The notes beneath the pieces were generated by a model. The model saw only the letters and a list, made by a program, of their open reading frames with translations. It was not told where the DNA came from and did not search any database. Source: Maribacter ulvicola (GTDB taxonomy: Bacteria; Bacteroidota; Bacteroidia; Flavobacteriales; Flavobacteriaceae). From it: DNA of 64,000 bases. A program made the translations under genes and the position numbers. The stretch lies in the NCBI RefSeq assembly GCF_900155985.1, contig NZ_FTMA01000012.1:1-64000 (forward strand), read 5' to 3'. Position 1 is the first letter of the stretch. Every line of letters begins with the position of its first letter. Of the stretch, positions 26,331-35,723 are shown one piece after another.

Positions 26331-26351
26331 TACTCTTAAAACCTTAAGAAG

Positions 26352-27869
26352 ATGAACAAAAAAGTAATCTTAATGATACTAGATGGCTGGGGTAAATCTC
26401 CTGACCCATCTGTATCTGCCGTAGATAAAGCCAATACTCCGTTTATAGACAGTTTATATACCAAATATGCAAATTCTAACCTTCTTACCGATGGTATGAA
26501 CGTAGGTCTGCCCGAAGGTCAAATGGGTAATAGTGAAGTAGGTCACATGAATTTGGGAGCCGGTAGAATTGTTTATCAAGATTTAGCTAAGATCAATAAG
26601 GCCGTTAAAGAAAATACTTTAAGTTCCGAACCTGTCTTAAAGAGCGCTTTTGAATATGCTAAAAAGAACAATAAAGATGTTCACTTTTTAGGACTATTAA
26701 GTGACGGCGGCGTACATAGCCACACCAATCATATCAAAGGATTGATTGCAGCCGGAAAAGAATCTGGTGTAGAAAATATGTATTTACACGCTTTTACCGA
26801 TGGTAGAGATGTAGACCCTAAAAGTGGAAAAGGTTTTTTAGAAGATATAGTACACTATAGTGCCGATAAAAACACAAAATTAGCCACCGTAATAGGTAGA
26901 TACTATGCTATGGATCGTGATAAACGATGGGAACGTGTTAAGGAAGCTTATGATGTTATTGTAAATGCAGAAGGTGAAAAATCAACTGACATTGGCAAAA
27001 GCATTCAACAAAGTTACGATAATGACATTACTGACGAGTTTATAAAACCTATAGTCATGACCAGTACAGATGGTACCCCTATTGCCTCTGTAAAAGAAGA
27101 CGACGTTGTCATATTCTTCAACTTTAGAACAGATCGTGGTAGAGAATTAACCCAAGTTTTAAGTCAGGTGGATATGCATGAACAAAACATGCACAAGCTT
27201 AACTTGTATTATGTTACTTTGACCAACTATGACGAGTCTTACAATAATGTTCATGTCGTATACAATAAAGATAATATCGTTGAAACATTAGGAGAGGTTT
27301 TGGCCAATGCCGGCAAAAAGCAAATACGTATTGCCGAAACGGAAAAGTACCCACACGTAACTTTCTTTTTCAACGGTGGCAGAGAAGTTCCTTTTGAAGG
27401 GGAATCTCGTATTTTATGTCCTTCACCCAAGGTTGCTACTTATGACCTTCAACCAGAAATGAGCGCTTATGAAATTAGGGATAAAATTGTTCCTGAAATT
27501 CAAAAGGGAGATGTTGATTTTGTATGTCTAAACTTCGCAAATCCTGATATGGTTGGTCATACCGGAGTTATGGAAGCTGCAGTAAAAGCTTGTGAAACCG
27601 TAGATGAATGTGCAAAAGATGTTATTACAGCAGCCATTGAAAAAGATTACTCCGTTATTGTTATTGCCGATCATGGCAACTGCGAGACAATGGTCAATGA
27701 AGATGGTAGTCCTAACACAGCACACACTACCAACCCTGTTCCATTAATTTTAGTAGATAAGGATATTCACCAAATAAAAGATGGTGTTTTAGGAGATATA
27801 GCACCTACGATCTTAAAATTAATGGGTGTAGAAAAATCAAAATTTATGACCCAAAATTCTTTGGTGTAA
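26352..27869 (+). CDS. gpmI: 2,3-bisphosphoglycerate-independent phosphoglycerate mutase
   Basis: A 505-residue dimanganese enzyme interconverting 3- and 2-phosphoglycerate in glycolysis. The phospho-acceptor Ser61 lies in EGQMGNSEVGHMNLGAGRIV. The metal-binding motifs ILDGWG at the N-terminus, FNFRTDRGRE, NFANPDMVGHTG and IADHGNCE are all present. Length and domain order are normal. It has its own promoter and is followed after 31 bases by map. Confidence 0.97.
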   Translation: MNKKVILMILDGWGKSPDPSVSAVDKANTPFIDSLYTKYANSNLLTDGMNVGLPEGQMGNSEVGHMNLGAGRIVYQDLAKINKAVKENTLSSEPVLKSAFEYAKKNNKDVHFLGLLSDGGVHSHTNHIKGLIAAGKESGVENMYLHAFTDGRDVDPKSGKGFLEDIVHYSADKNTKLATVIGRYYAMDRDKRWERVKEAYDVIVNAEGEKSTDIGKSIQQSYDNDITDEFIKPIVMTSTDGTPIASVKEDDVVIFFNFRTDRGRELTQVLSQVDMHEQNMHKLNLYYVTLTNYDESYNNVHVVYNKDNIVETLGEVLANAGKKQIRIAETEKYPHVTFFFNGGREVPFEGESRILCPSPKVATYDLQPEMSAYEIRDKIVPEIQKGDVDFVCLNFANPDMVGHTGVMEAAVKACETVDECAKDVITAAIEKDYSVIVIADHGNCETMVNEDGSPNTAHTTNPVPLILVDKDIHQIKDGVLGDIAPTILKLMGVEKSKFMTQNSLV

Positions 27870-27900
27870 ATTTAGACGCATTAGAAAAGGACAAGATTTT

Positions 27901-28719
27901 ATGATAAAAATAAAAACAGCCGAAGAAATTGAATTAATGCGTGAAAGCGCATTAATCGTTTCTAAAACATTAGGAATGATTGCCTCTGAGGTAAAACCTG
28001 GCGTTACTACACTTCAGCTTGATACTTTAGCTGAAACTTTTATTCGGGACCATGGTGCAGTACCCGGATTCTTAGGTCTATATGATTTCCCTAATTCATT
28101 ATGCATGAGTCCAAATGCTCAGGTAGTACACGGTATTCCAAATAACACTCCTCTAGTTGAAGGTGACATTATTTCAATTGACTGTGGAGCTTTAAAAAAT
28201 GATTTTTACGGAGATCATGCCTATACTTTTGAAGTAGGAGAAGTTAGCCCAGAAATTAAAAAACTACTAGACGTCACTAAAAAATCATTATACGTTGGTA
28301 TACGAGAATTTAAGGTAGGCAACCGTGTTGGCGATGTGGGATATGCTATTCAAAAATTTACTGAGGACCATGGATATGGCGTTGTCCGTGAATTGGTTGG
28401 TCATGGTTTAGGCAGAAAAATGCATGAAGGTCCTGAAATGCCTAATTATGGTAGACGTGGTAGAGGAAAGAAATTTGTAGAAGGTATGACCGTTGCCATT
28501 GAACCTATGACAAACATGGGCACAAAGAGCATTAAACAGTTAAAAGATGGCTGGACAATTCTTACCGCAGATGGTAAACCTAGTGCTCATTTTGAACATG
28601 ATGTTGCCATCGTCAATGGAAAACCAGAATTACTATCTACTTTCAAATATATTTATGACGCTTTAGGCATTATCAGCGATGAGGAAGATGAGTTTACTTC
28701 ATCTACAATGAAAAGCTAG
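27901..28719 (+). CDS. map: Methionine aminopeptidase, type I
   Basis: A 272-residue metalloprotease removing the initiator methionine from new proteins. The metal ligands are in SIDCGALKNDFYGDHAYTF, in ELVGHGLGRKMHEGPEMPNY, in VAIEPM and in FEHDVAIV. The N-terminal extension is absent and the C-terminal tail is slightly extended and acidic (SDEEDEFTSSTMKS). It is co-directional with gpmI and with the following methyltransferase, 9 bases away. Confidence 0.96.
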   Translation: MIKIKTAEEIELMRESALIVSKTLGMIASEVKPGVTTLQLDTLAETFIRDHGAVPGFLGLYDFPNSLCMSPNAQVVHGIPNNTPLVEGDIISIDCGALKNDFYGDHAYTFEVGEVSPEIKKLLDVTKKSLYVGIREFKVGNRVGDVGYAIQKFTEDHGYGVVRELVGHGLGRKMHEGPEMPNYGRRGRGKKFVEGMTVAIEPMTNMGTKSIKQLKDGWTILTADGKPSAHFEHDVAIVNGKPELLSTFKYIYDALGIISDEEDEFTSSTMKS

Positions 28720-28728
28720 AACTTACAG

Positions 28729-29493
28729 ATGAAGAAAATTTTTAAATTTTTTCTTAACCTAATTCCAAGACCTGTATTAATATCTTTTAGTTATCTAGTA
28801 AAGCCTTTTTTTAAGGCATATTACCGAGGTAATACTTATGAAGACCCCATTGACGGAAATACTTTTCGTAGTTTTTTACCTTACGGATATGAAAAACCAC
28901 GAGAAAATGTTCTCTCCCCTTCTACCCTATCCTTAGAACGCCATCGTTTACTGTGGTTATTTTTAAAGGAGGAGACTGATTTTTTTACAGCTAAGTTACA
29001 TGTATTGCATTTTGCCCCCGAACAAGCTTTCTACAAAAGATTTAGAAAACTAAAAAACCTTAATTACGTTACCACCGATCTAGACTCTCCCTTAGCAGAC
29101 GTTAAGGCAGATATTTGCCACTTACCATTTGATGACGATACATTTGATGTTATTTTATGTAATCACGTATTAGAGCATATACCTGATGACACGAAAGCCA
29201 TGTCTGAATTATATAGAATTCTAAAACCCGGCGGTTGGGGTGTTTTTCAAATTCCGCAAGATTTAAGCAGAAAAGAAACCTTTGAAGATGATAGCATAAC
29301 CAACAAGTTGGAACGTGCTAAAATATTTGGACAATACGATCATGTACGCATTTACGGTAGAGACTATTTTGACAAATTAAGAACTATAGGCTTTACTGTA
29401 GTTGAAATTGATTTTACCAAGCTCATGAGCCAAGAAAACATCCATAGATATCGTTTAGCACCAGGCGAGATAATTCCATTTGTAAAGAAATAA
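28729..29493 (+). CDS. Class I SAM-dependent methyltransferase
   Basis: 254 residues. Motif I is unusual (VLHFAPEQAFYKRF instead of a glycine-rich loop), as in the Methyltransf_11 group seen near sugar or lipid enzymes. VTTDLDSPLADVKADI, HLPFDDDTFDVILCNHVLEH and MSELYRILKPGGWGVFQIPQ complete the SAM fold. The N-terminus is basic with aromatic residues and might touch the membrane. The substrate is unknown. Its stop codon directly abuts the apbE stop on the other strand (no gap). Confidence 0.85.
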   Translation: MKKIFKFFLNLIPRPVLISFSYLVKPFFKAYYRGNTYEDPIDGNTFRSFLPYGYEKPRENVLSPSTLSLERHRLLWLFLKEETDFFTAKLHVLHFAPEQAFYKRFRKLKNLNYVTTDLDSPLADVKADICHLPFDDDTFDVILCNHVLEHIPDDTKAMSELYRILKPGGWGVFQIPQDLSRKETFEDDSITNKLERAKIFGQYDHVRIYGRDYFDKLRTIGFTVVEIDFTKLMSQENIHRYRLAPGEIIPFVKK

Positions 29494-30507
29494 TTACTCC
29501 ACTACAAGTGCTTTAAAACCTGTTGTTAAATACTCTTGTGTATCGCCATTCTCATCTAAGTAAATAATGTAAGCCTCTAGTCGTTTGTTTTCACTTATAA
29601 GCATAAAGGCATCATCTAGATCCATAGCCATAAACGCCGTAGCATAGGCATCTGCAGTAGCACAGTTATCTGCCAGTATAGTTACCGCAAGTGTGTTGGA
29701 TAATTGGGTAAACCCCGTTTTTGGATTTACAGTATGTACATACTTTTTTCCTGTTTCTTCATCAATTCTATACTTACGGTAGTTTCCAGAAGAAGCCAAG
29801 GCTCTATCATTTAGATTAACTAGTATTTTACTGCCTCTATTTTCCTGTATTTGCGGATCATCTATACCTACAACCCATGACTTATCTTTAATCGTATTCT
29901 TTCCTTTTGCAACCAACTCTCCACCAACTTCTATAAGGTAATTTTCAACTCCTTTTGCATTAAGCATAGCTGCAAGCCTATCAATAGAATATCCTTTTGC
30001 GATGGCATTAAAATCTAAATAGATGTTGGGGTTTGTCTTTATTATCCGATTATTATCATTTAAAGAAATCTTATCTAACCCGACAAAATTTAACAGGCTA
30101 TCAATTTTTAGGCTGTCCATTGATATTTGCCTTTCTGGTCCAAAGCCCCACGCATTTACAAGAGTACCTACTGTTGGGTCAAAATAGCCGTTTGTCTCAT
30201 GGTATATCTTTTTAGAAAGACTAAACACATCTTTAAACATTTCATCTACAACAATAGTACTATCTCCTTTATTTATTCTTGAGATATCAGATTCTGGAAT
30301 ATAGGTAGATAAAGAATTATTGATAACGGCGAAAACCGAATCAATATCTTTTTGAAAATCCATTTGTTCATCGGTAATAGAAATAATACTATAAGAGGTT
30401 CCTAACGCGCTACCTGCATTATCATTACGAAATCCACCTTTTTTTTCATTTTTACAGGATTGAAATAACCCTACTACCATTGCTACTACTAATACATATT
30501 TTCTCAT
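29494..30507 (-). CDS. apbE: FAD:protein FMN transferase (ApbE)
   Basis: A 337-residue lipoprotein (signal with lipobox FQSC at residues 15-18) that transfers FMN onto threonines of NqrB and NqrC. Family motifs: GSALGTSYSI, SDISRINKG, FDPTVGTLVNAWGFGP, DFNAIAKGYSIDRLA, NYLIEVGGELVAKG and a T-A-D-A-Y-A-T-A stretch. Placement right after the nqr operon fits this job. Its start overlaps the stop of the preceding small gene by 4 bases (ATGA). Confidence 0.95.
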   Translation of the reverse strand: MRKYVLVVAMVVGLFQSCKNEKKGGFRNDNAGSALGTSYSIISITDEQMDFQKDIDSVFAVINNSLSTYIPESDISRINKGDSTIVVDEMFKDVFSLSKKIYHETNGYFDPTVGTLVNAWGFGPERQISMDSLKIDSLLNFVGLDKISLNDNNRIIKTNPNIYLDFNAIAKGYSIDRLAAMLNAKGVENYLIEVGGELVAKGKNTIKDKSWVVGIDDPQIQENRGSKILVNLNDRALASSGNYRKYRIDEETGKKYVHTVNPKTGFTQLSNTLAVTILADNCATADAYATAFMAMDLDDAFMLISENKRLEAYIIYLDENGDTQEYLTTGFKALVVE

Positions 30508-30866
30508 ATCTCAACTAAACCATCATAATCAACAATATATTCCTCATCTAAATAAACCGGCAAATTATGGTCTGACGCGTTAACCAAACCTACTCCCGCA
30601 TAAAATGTGGTAGCCTCAAACTTTACAGCATGCTCTTTCATCTTCTGAAGATCAGACATAAAGAAATCCATGTCTTTTGGGTCGCCTGGGTATTCAATAG
30701 CTTTAACCACTACAAAGCGCATCTTTTTATCTTTGGTACATACAAACTGCGGATTTTTTCGCAATTCACTGTTCACTGCTAAAAACTCAAACCCTGCTTC
30801 TTCCAATTGTTTACCAACAATATTCATTGCCAAGTTATGAAGTTCTTGTTCTGTTAATACATGCAT
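30504..30866 (-). CDS. Conserved small protein between nqrF and apbE (not NqrF)
   Basis: 120 residues, soluble: MHVLTEQELHNLAMNIVGKQ, then KDKKMRFVVVKAIEYPGDPK and FYAGVGLVNASDHNLPVYLD. Bacteroidota homologues are often labelled 'NADH-quinone reductase subunit F', but no iron-sulfur, FAD or NADH motif is present, and the true nqrF lies upstream. It seems to be a conserved companion of unknown role, coupled to apbE by ATGA and separated from nqrF by a hairpin. Confidence 0.8.
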   Translation of the reverse strand: MHVLTEQELHNLAMNIVGKQLEEAGFEFLAVNSELRKNPQFVCTKDKKMRFVVVKAIEYPGDPKDMDFFMSDLQKMKEHAVKFEATTFYAGVGLVNASDHNLPVYLDEEYIVDYDGLVEI

Positions 30867-30884
30867 TTTCGACTATTTTATTAT

Positions 30885-30914
30885 AAAAAAAAACCGATAT
30901 ATTATATATCGGTT
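30885..30914 (-). terminator. Terminator or attenuator after nqrF
   Basis: A 10-base perfect stem (AACCGATATA and complement) with a TTA loop, followed on the minus strand by a run of T. It lies between nqrF and the small gene plus apbE, so these two may be expressed at a lower level or from read-through. Confidence 0.72.
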
Positions 30915-30942
30915 AGTTTTCTTTAATTCAACAACTTAGGGA

Positions 30943-32250
30943 TTATCCTCCAAAGTCATCAAAACGTATATGTTCATCTGGGATACCGAAATCTTCACCC
31001 ATTTTCTGAACAGCTTTGTTCATCAATGGAGGTCCACAGAAATAAAGTTCTATATCTTCTGGAGACTCATGAAGACTTAAGTAGTTATCAATTACACAAT
31101 TGTGTATAAACCCTACAAAACCATCACCAGGTGCATCTATATTTTCTTTAACTTTCCAATTATCTTCCTCTTGAGGCTCAGAAAGAGCTAAGTAGAATTT
31201 AAAATTAGGAAACTCTTCTTCTAATTTATAGAAGTGATCTAAATAAAACAATTCTCTTTTAGAACGACCACCATACCAATACGTTACCTTTCTTTTGGTC
31301 TTTAATGTTTTGAACAAATGATATAGGTGAGAACGCATTGGTGCCATACCTGCACCACCACCTACGTACAACATTTCAGAATCTGACTCATTGATGAAGA
31401 ATTCACCATAAGGACCAGAAATAGTACAATCATCACCGGGCTTTAAATTAAAGATGTAAGATGATGCAACACCAGGATTAACATCCATCCAGCCATTCTT
31501 GGCACGATCCCAAGGCGGTGTAGCAATACGTACATTCAACATAATTTCTCTACCTTCAGCAGGAAAAGAAGCCATGGAATATGCTCTTTCAACCGTCTCT
31601 GGATTTTTCATCGTTAATGGCCATAGGTTAAATTTATCCCATTCCGCTTTAAACTTATCCGGAGTTTCATGTTCCTCTGGGTGAGCAGTAATATCTATAT
31701 CAGCATATTTCACCTCACACTCAGGAATTTCAATTTGAATATAACCACCAGCTTTGTAGCCCATATCCTCAGGAATCTCAACTACAAATTCCTTAATAAA
31801 AGAAGCTACGTTATAATTACGCACCACTTTGGCCGGCCACTTCTTTATTCCAAATACCTCTTCTGGAATGGTAATTTCCATGTCTTGCTTTACTTTAACT
31901 TGACAAGCTAAACGTGCACCATGGTTTAATTCTTTTTTAGAAAAATGAGGGGTCTCCGTTGGTAACGCTTCACCGCCACCAGAAAGCACATGACATTCAC
32001 ATTGAATACATGTTCCACCACCACCACAGGCTGATGGTAAAAATACTTTTTGATTACCTAAAGTAGATAACAACGAACCACCAGAAGCAACTTCAATCTT
32101 TTTTTCTCCATTAATAGTAATGGTCACTGGACCTGATGGAGAAAGTTTTTGTTTGGTAAACAGTAGTAAGGCCACCAACACCATTAACAGTATTAAAAAT
32201 GCGACAACGGTTATTACTATAGTTCCGCCAGTACTTGCAGCTAAAATCAT
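30943..32250 (-). CDS. nqrF: Na+-translocating NADH:quinone reductase subunit F
   Basis: A 435-residue electron-entry subunit of the Na+ pump. One N-terminal helix (IVITVVAFLILLMVLVALLL) is followed by a [2Fe-2S] domain with Cys75, Cys81, Cys84 and Cys116 (the spacing of V. cholerae NqrF, shifted by five). The FAD domain is marked by ERAYSMASFPAEGREIMLNV and the NADH domain by LYVGGGAGMAPMRSH and ELYFCGPPLMN. It is the last subunit gene of the operon nqrABCDEF. Confidence 0.97.
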   Translation of the reverse strand: MILAASTGGTIVITVVAFLILLMVLVALLLFTKQKLSPSGPVTITINGEKKIEVASGGSLLSTLGNQKVFLPSACGGGGTCIQCECHVLSGGGEALPTETPHFSKKELNHGARLACQVKVKQDMEITIPEEVFGIKKWPAKVVRNYNVASFIKEFVVEIPEDMGYKAGGYIQIEIPECEVKYADIDITAHPEEHETPDKFKAEWDKFNLWPLTMKNPETVERAYSMASFPAEGREIMLNVRIATPPWDRAKNGWMDVNPGVASSYIFNLKPGDDCTISGPYGEFFINESDSEMLYVGGGAGMAPMRSHLYHLFKTLKTKRKVTYWYGGRSKRELFYLDHFYKLEEEFPNFKFYLALSEPQEEDNWKVKENIDAPGDGFVGFIHNCVIDNYLSLHESPEDIELYFCGPPLMNKAVQKMGEDFGIPDEHIRFDDFGG

Positions 32251-32252
32251 GT

Positions 32253-33014
32253 TTATTTATTTACGTCGTTATAAGAAATAACCTTTTCGTCAATTTCTTC
32301 GTTCTTTTCTACTATTACTTCTTTTACAGGAGTAACTTTCTCTGGTTGACTTACCTGATTAACTTGTTCGTTAGCTTCTTCAGCCTCTTCTCCACCTCCG
32401 GTTAACATACCACCAAAACTTTGAAAGCCAATACCCATTAAACCTGTAATGATAAATGTAATACCTAAACCTCTTAAAGGTGCCGGAACATTACTATACC
32501 TGATCTTTTCACGAATGGCTGCGATAGCTAATATGGCCAAAAACCAACCAATACCAGAACTAACACCGTAATTGAAAGCTAATCCCAATGTTTCGATCTC
32601 CCTTGCCTGCATGAATAATGATCCTCCAAGGATAGCACAGTTTACCGCAATTAACGGTAAAAATATACCCAAAGAGTTATATAATGATGGTGAAAATTTT
32701 TCAACTACAATCTCTACCAATTGAACCATAGTTGCTATGGTTGCAATAAATAGGATAAAAGATAAAAAGCTCAGGTTATAATCTGCATATTCAGGACCAA
32801 GCCAAACTAAAGCTCCGTCTTGCAACAAATATTTATCCAATAGCCAATTCATTGGTACCGTCACCGCCAATACAAATATTACAGCAGCACCTAAACCAAC
32901 CGCTGTAGCCACTTTTTTGGATACCGCCAAATAAGAACACATCCCCAAGAACACGGCAAATACCATGTTATCTATAAAGATGGACTTAAAAAATAATTCT
33001 ACATGTTCTAACAT
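32253..33014 (-). CDS. nqrE: Na+-NQR subunit E, with C-terminal extension
   Basis: Six-helix membrane subunit of Na+-NQR, 253 residues. Starts MLEHVELFFKSIFIDNMVFA and includes FLGMCSYLAVSKKV and NCAILGGSLFMQ, whose cysteines bind the intramembrane iron-sulfur centre. The core ends about residue 205 (FQSFGGMLTGG). A roughly 45-residue tail follows, rich in Glu and Val and without helices (NEQVNQVSQPEKVTPVKEVI). Typical proteobacterial NqrE lacks this tail. It ends 3 bases before nqrF. Confidence 0.95.
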   Translation of the reverse strand: MLEHVELFFKSIFIDNMVFAVFLGMCSYLAVSKKVATAVGLGAAVIFVLAVTVPMNWLLDKYLLQDGALVWLGPEYADYNLSFLSFILFIATIATMVQLVEIVVEKFSPSLYNSLGIFLPLIAVNCAILGGSLFMQAREIETLGLAFNYGVSSGIGWFLAILAIAAIREKIRYSNVPAPLRGLGITFIITGLMGIGFQSFGGMLTGGGEEAEEANEQVNQVSQPEKVTPVKEVIVEKNEEIDEKVISYNDVNK

Positions 33015-33035
33015 AATTTCTACTTAAATATCTAT

Positions 33036-33683
33036 TTAATTCTCTTCTACAAGCGCTGGGTTCCTTGAGCGTTGCACCCAAATAATGATACCAACCACGA
33101 TCAATGCTGCCGGAGGAATAATCATAAAACCATTATTCTCATAACCTGTAGCGTATAACCCCGTCTTTGTAATAGGATCCCCTAATACCGGAAAACCTAA
33201 AAGCGTACCAGAACCTAGTAACTCCCTAAAAAAGCCTACTATTATCAGAATAATCCCGTAGCCTAGAGCATTACCAATGCCATCTAAAAATGAACGCCAT
33301 GGTCCATTCGCCAAAGCGAAAGCTTCAAAACGCCCCATGATAATACAATTGGTAATAATTAAACCAATAAAGGCACCTAGAGTCTTACTTAATTCATAAG
33401 CATATGCTTTTAGTACTTGATCCACGATAATCACTAATGTAGCCACAACAATAAGCTGTGCTATAATCCTAATTTTTGAAGGTATGATATCCCTCATCAA
33501 GGATATTACCACATTTCCTGTAGCCATTACAAAAATTACTGAAATAGCCATTACAATTGATGCCTCTAACTCAGCTGTAATAGCAAGAGCTGAACAAATA
33601 CCCAACACCTGTATGGTAATAGGATTATTATCCGTTAAAGGATCTAAAATTAAATTGGTATCTTTTTTTGATAGTAGTGCCAT
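33036..33683 (-). CDS. nqrD: Na+-NQR subunit D
   Basis: A 215-residue six-helix subunit, structurally paired with NqrE. It shows LVVATLVIIVDQVLKAYAYE, LGAFIGLIITNCIIMGRFEA and the matched cysteine in the NCIIMG loop, with LTDNNPITIQVLGICSALAI at the N-terminus. It is one base from nqrC and 21 bases from nqrE. Length and start are normal. Confidence 0.96.
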   Translation of the reverse strand: MALLSKKDTNLILDPLTDNNPITIQVLGICSALAITAELEASIVMAISVIFVMATGNVVISLMRDIIPSKIRIIAQLIVVATLVIIVDQVLKAYAYELSKTLGAFIGLIITNCIIMGRFEAFALANGPWRSFLDGIGNALGYGIILIIVGFFRELLGSGTLLGFPVLGDPITKTGLYATGYENNGFMIIPPAALIVVGIIIWVQRSRNPALVEEN

Positions 33684-33684
33684 A

Positions 33685-34437
33685 TTACTTAACTCTAATG
33701 GTTTCTAAATAGTCCTTATATAAATCTATACTCTCTTTTATCATAGCGGCAACTCCATTTCCAGTAATTGTTGCACCAGACAAAGCATCTACTTCATTGT
33801 CATCCTTAATTTTATTCAAAGGATCATTATTACCTTTAGAAACCGCAACACCTTCATATTTTGTCCCTTTTAAAATAGTTTCACCAGTAAAGTCGTCCAT
33901 GAAATAACGCATTTTAATATTTGCACCTAAACCTGCCGTCTCTCCTTTATGATCAAAATATACCCCTTGTATCGTCATGGTATCATCTAAAGCGATAAAA
34001 CCCCAAATGGCATCCCATAATCCTTTACCGTACATAGGAATAATATAAAAATCCTTACTGTCTTTTTCCCCAATGAAAAGAGGCAACTTATAAGACTCCC
34101 CTTTCTTTTTAGCAGCAAGTTCTTTTTTAATATCAATTAAGTAGGCTTCTGCATCTTGGGTAGCTTTACCGTTTTCAATAACCAATTGCTCTTTAATGAA
34201 ACTAGCAAATTCCTTTTCTACTCTATCTGTTGGAATAAAATGAACACCTCCAGTATCATCGCCATTTTCATTTACACCCATAGCATAGAGGATATTTTGC
34301 TGCTTCGCAAAACGTTCATTCTCCTGAATAGTTGGTCTTAATACCGAGGCTAAAAAAGCCAAAATTGAACCAACCACTACAACCATAACGGCTGAAAAAA
34401 TAACTGTATAACTATTTTTATCTGTATTTAGTGCCAT
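33685..34437 (-). CDS. nqrC: Na+-NQR subunit C
   Basis: A 250-residue periplasm-facing flavoprotein: one helix (VIFSAVMVVVVGSILAFLAS), then a large soluble domain. The covalent FMN site is Thr223 in the SGAT of DALSGATITGNGVAAM, flavinylated by ApbE. GKGLWDAIWGFIALD and IQGVYFDHKGETAGLGANI are typical family motifs. It forms part of the operon, with gaps of 1-2 bases to its neighbours. Confidence 0.96.
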   Translation of the reverse strand: MALNTDKNSYTVIFSAVMVVVVGSILAFLASVLRPTIQENERFAKQQNILYAMGVNENGDDTGGVHFIPTDRVEKEFASFIKEQLVIENGKATQDAEAYLIDIKKELAAKKKGESYKLPLFIGEKDSKDFYIIPMYGKGLWDAIWGFIALDDTMTIQGVYFDHKGETAGLGANIKMRYFMDDFTGETILKGTKYEGVAVSKGNNDPLNKIKDDNEVDALSGATITGNGVAAMIKESIDLYKDYLETIRVK

Positions 34438-34439
34438 AA

Positions 34440-35720
34440 TTAAACTGTTTCAGCTTTAAGTTCTTCTGCTTTACCATCCGAATCTTTGGGATAGATAGTT
34501 GCATTTTTTAATCTGTTCATTCTTCTCTTAATATTACCTCTAACAACATAATGATCAATTGTTGGCGCAAAAACGTTCATTAAAAGGATAGCCAAGAAAA
34601 CACCTTCTGGGTACGCAGGGTTGAATACACGTATCATTACAGAAATAAACCCTATAAAGAAACCGTAATACCATTTTCCCTTATTGGTTTGAGAACCGGT
34701 AACCGGATCAGTCGCCATATAGACAATACCGAACGCCAAACCGCCTACAATCAAATGTTTCCAAAAATCGAAACTCATTAAACCATAAAACTTACTTGAT
34801 TCTCCTATCCAACCAAAATCAACAACCTGATTAAAAATTAAACCCATTACCAATGAACCAATAACAGCACTTACCATTATCCTCCAACTAGCAATTTTTG
34901 TATAAATCAAGAACAAACCTCCTAATAATATTAGGAATGCGGATGTTTCACCTACAGAACCAGGAATAAAACCGTAGAACATGTCTGAAACAGAATAGGT
35001 CATTTCAGCTCCTTTATTCTGAGCCAAATACCCTAATATGGTTTCTCCTGATATTGCATCAACATTGGCACCAGCAAGAATTTCCTCTGAACGCTCACGA
35101 GCACCATAAACCCAAACTTTATCACCACTCATCCAAGTAGGATATGCGAAAAACAAAAATGCCCTAATTGTTAAAGCAGGGTTAAGAATATTCATTCCAG
35201 TTCCCCCAAAAACCTCTTTACCAATAACCACGCCGAAAACAACGGCTACAGCCAACATCCAAAGTGGCGTATCTATAGGAACAATTAACGGTACCAACAT
35301 ACCGGTAACCAAATACCCCTCTTCTACTTCGTGACCTTTAATAACAGCAAAAATAAATTCTACTATAAGTCCAACTCCATAAGAAACAACCACTAACGGC
35401 AATACTTTTATGATACCGATCCAAAAATTATCCCAAGTAAGAAAATCATTCATTAAAGAGAAATCTGCTGGAAAACCATTGATTGCAGAAAAATGCTGAT
35501 AACCCGCGTTGAACATGGAGAATACCAACACTGGAACTAGCGCCATTATTACCGTGTTCATTGTACGCTTTAGATCATCCGCAGCTTTAACATGTGTACC
35601 GCCCGCATGAGTAGTCTCATCTGGCGAAAACAAAAAAGTATGAAAGGCATTAAAGGCAGGAGCCATTTTCTTACCCTGATACTTCAGTTTAAGTTCGTGT
35701 AATTTGCTTTTTAAACTCAT
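34440..35720 (-). CDS. nqrB: Na+-NQR subunit B
   Basis: A 426-residue, roughly ten-helix membrane subunit carrying riboflavin and covalent FMN. The FMN threonine is probably Thr227 in VDAISGETILGYLAQ. In V. cholerae the site is SGAT, so a glutamate replaces alanine here. FGGTGMNILNPALTIRAFLF and YMATDPVTGSQTNKGKWYYG are characteristic. It lies between nqrA (3-base gap) and nqrC (2-base gap). Confidence 0.96.
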   Translation of the reverse strand: MSLKSKLHELKLKYQGKKMAPAFNAFHTFLFSPDETTHAGGTHVKAADDLKRTMNTVIMALVPVLVFSMFNAGYQHFSAINGFPADFSLMNDFLTWDNFWIGIIKVLPLVVVSYGVGLIVEFIFAVIKGHEVEEGYLVTGMLVPLIVPIDTPLWMLAVAVVFGVVIGKEVFGGTGMNILNPALTIRAFLFFAYPTWMSGDKVWVYGARERSEEILAGANVDAISGETILGYLAQNKGAEMTYSVSDMFYGFIPGSVGETSAFLILLGGLFLIYTKIASWRIMVSAVIGSLVMGLIFNQVVDFGWIGESSKFYGLMSFDFWKHLIVGGLAFGIVYMATDPVTGSQTNKGKWYYGFFIGFISVMIRVFNPAYPEGVFLAILLMNVFAPTIDHYVVRGNIKRRMNRLKNATIYPKDSDGKAEELKAETV

Positions 35721-35723
35721 TTC

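Noticed and set aside
30504-30866. The common label 'NQR subunit F' for the 120-residue protein
   Set aside because: No [2Fe-2S], FAD or NADH motif; the real NqrF at 30943-32250 has all of them.
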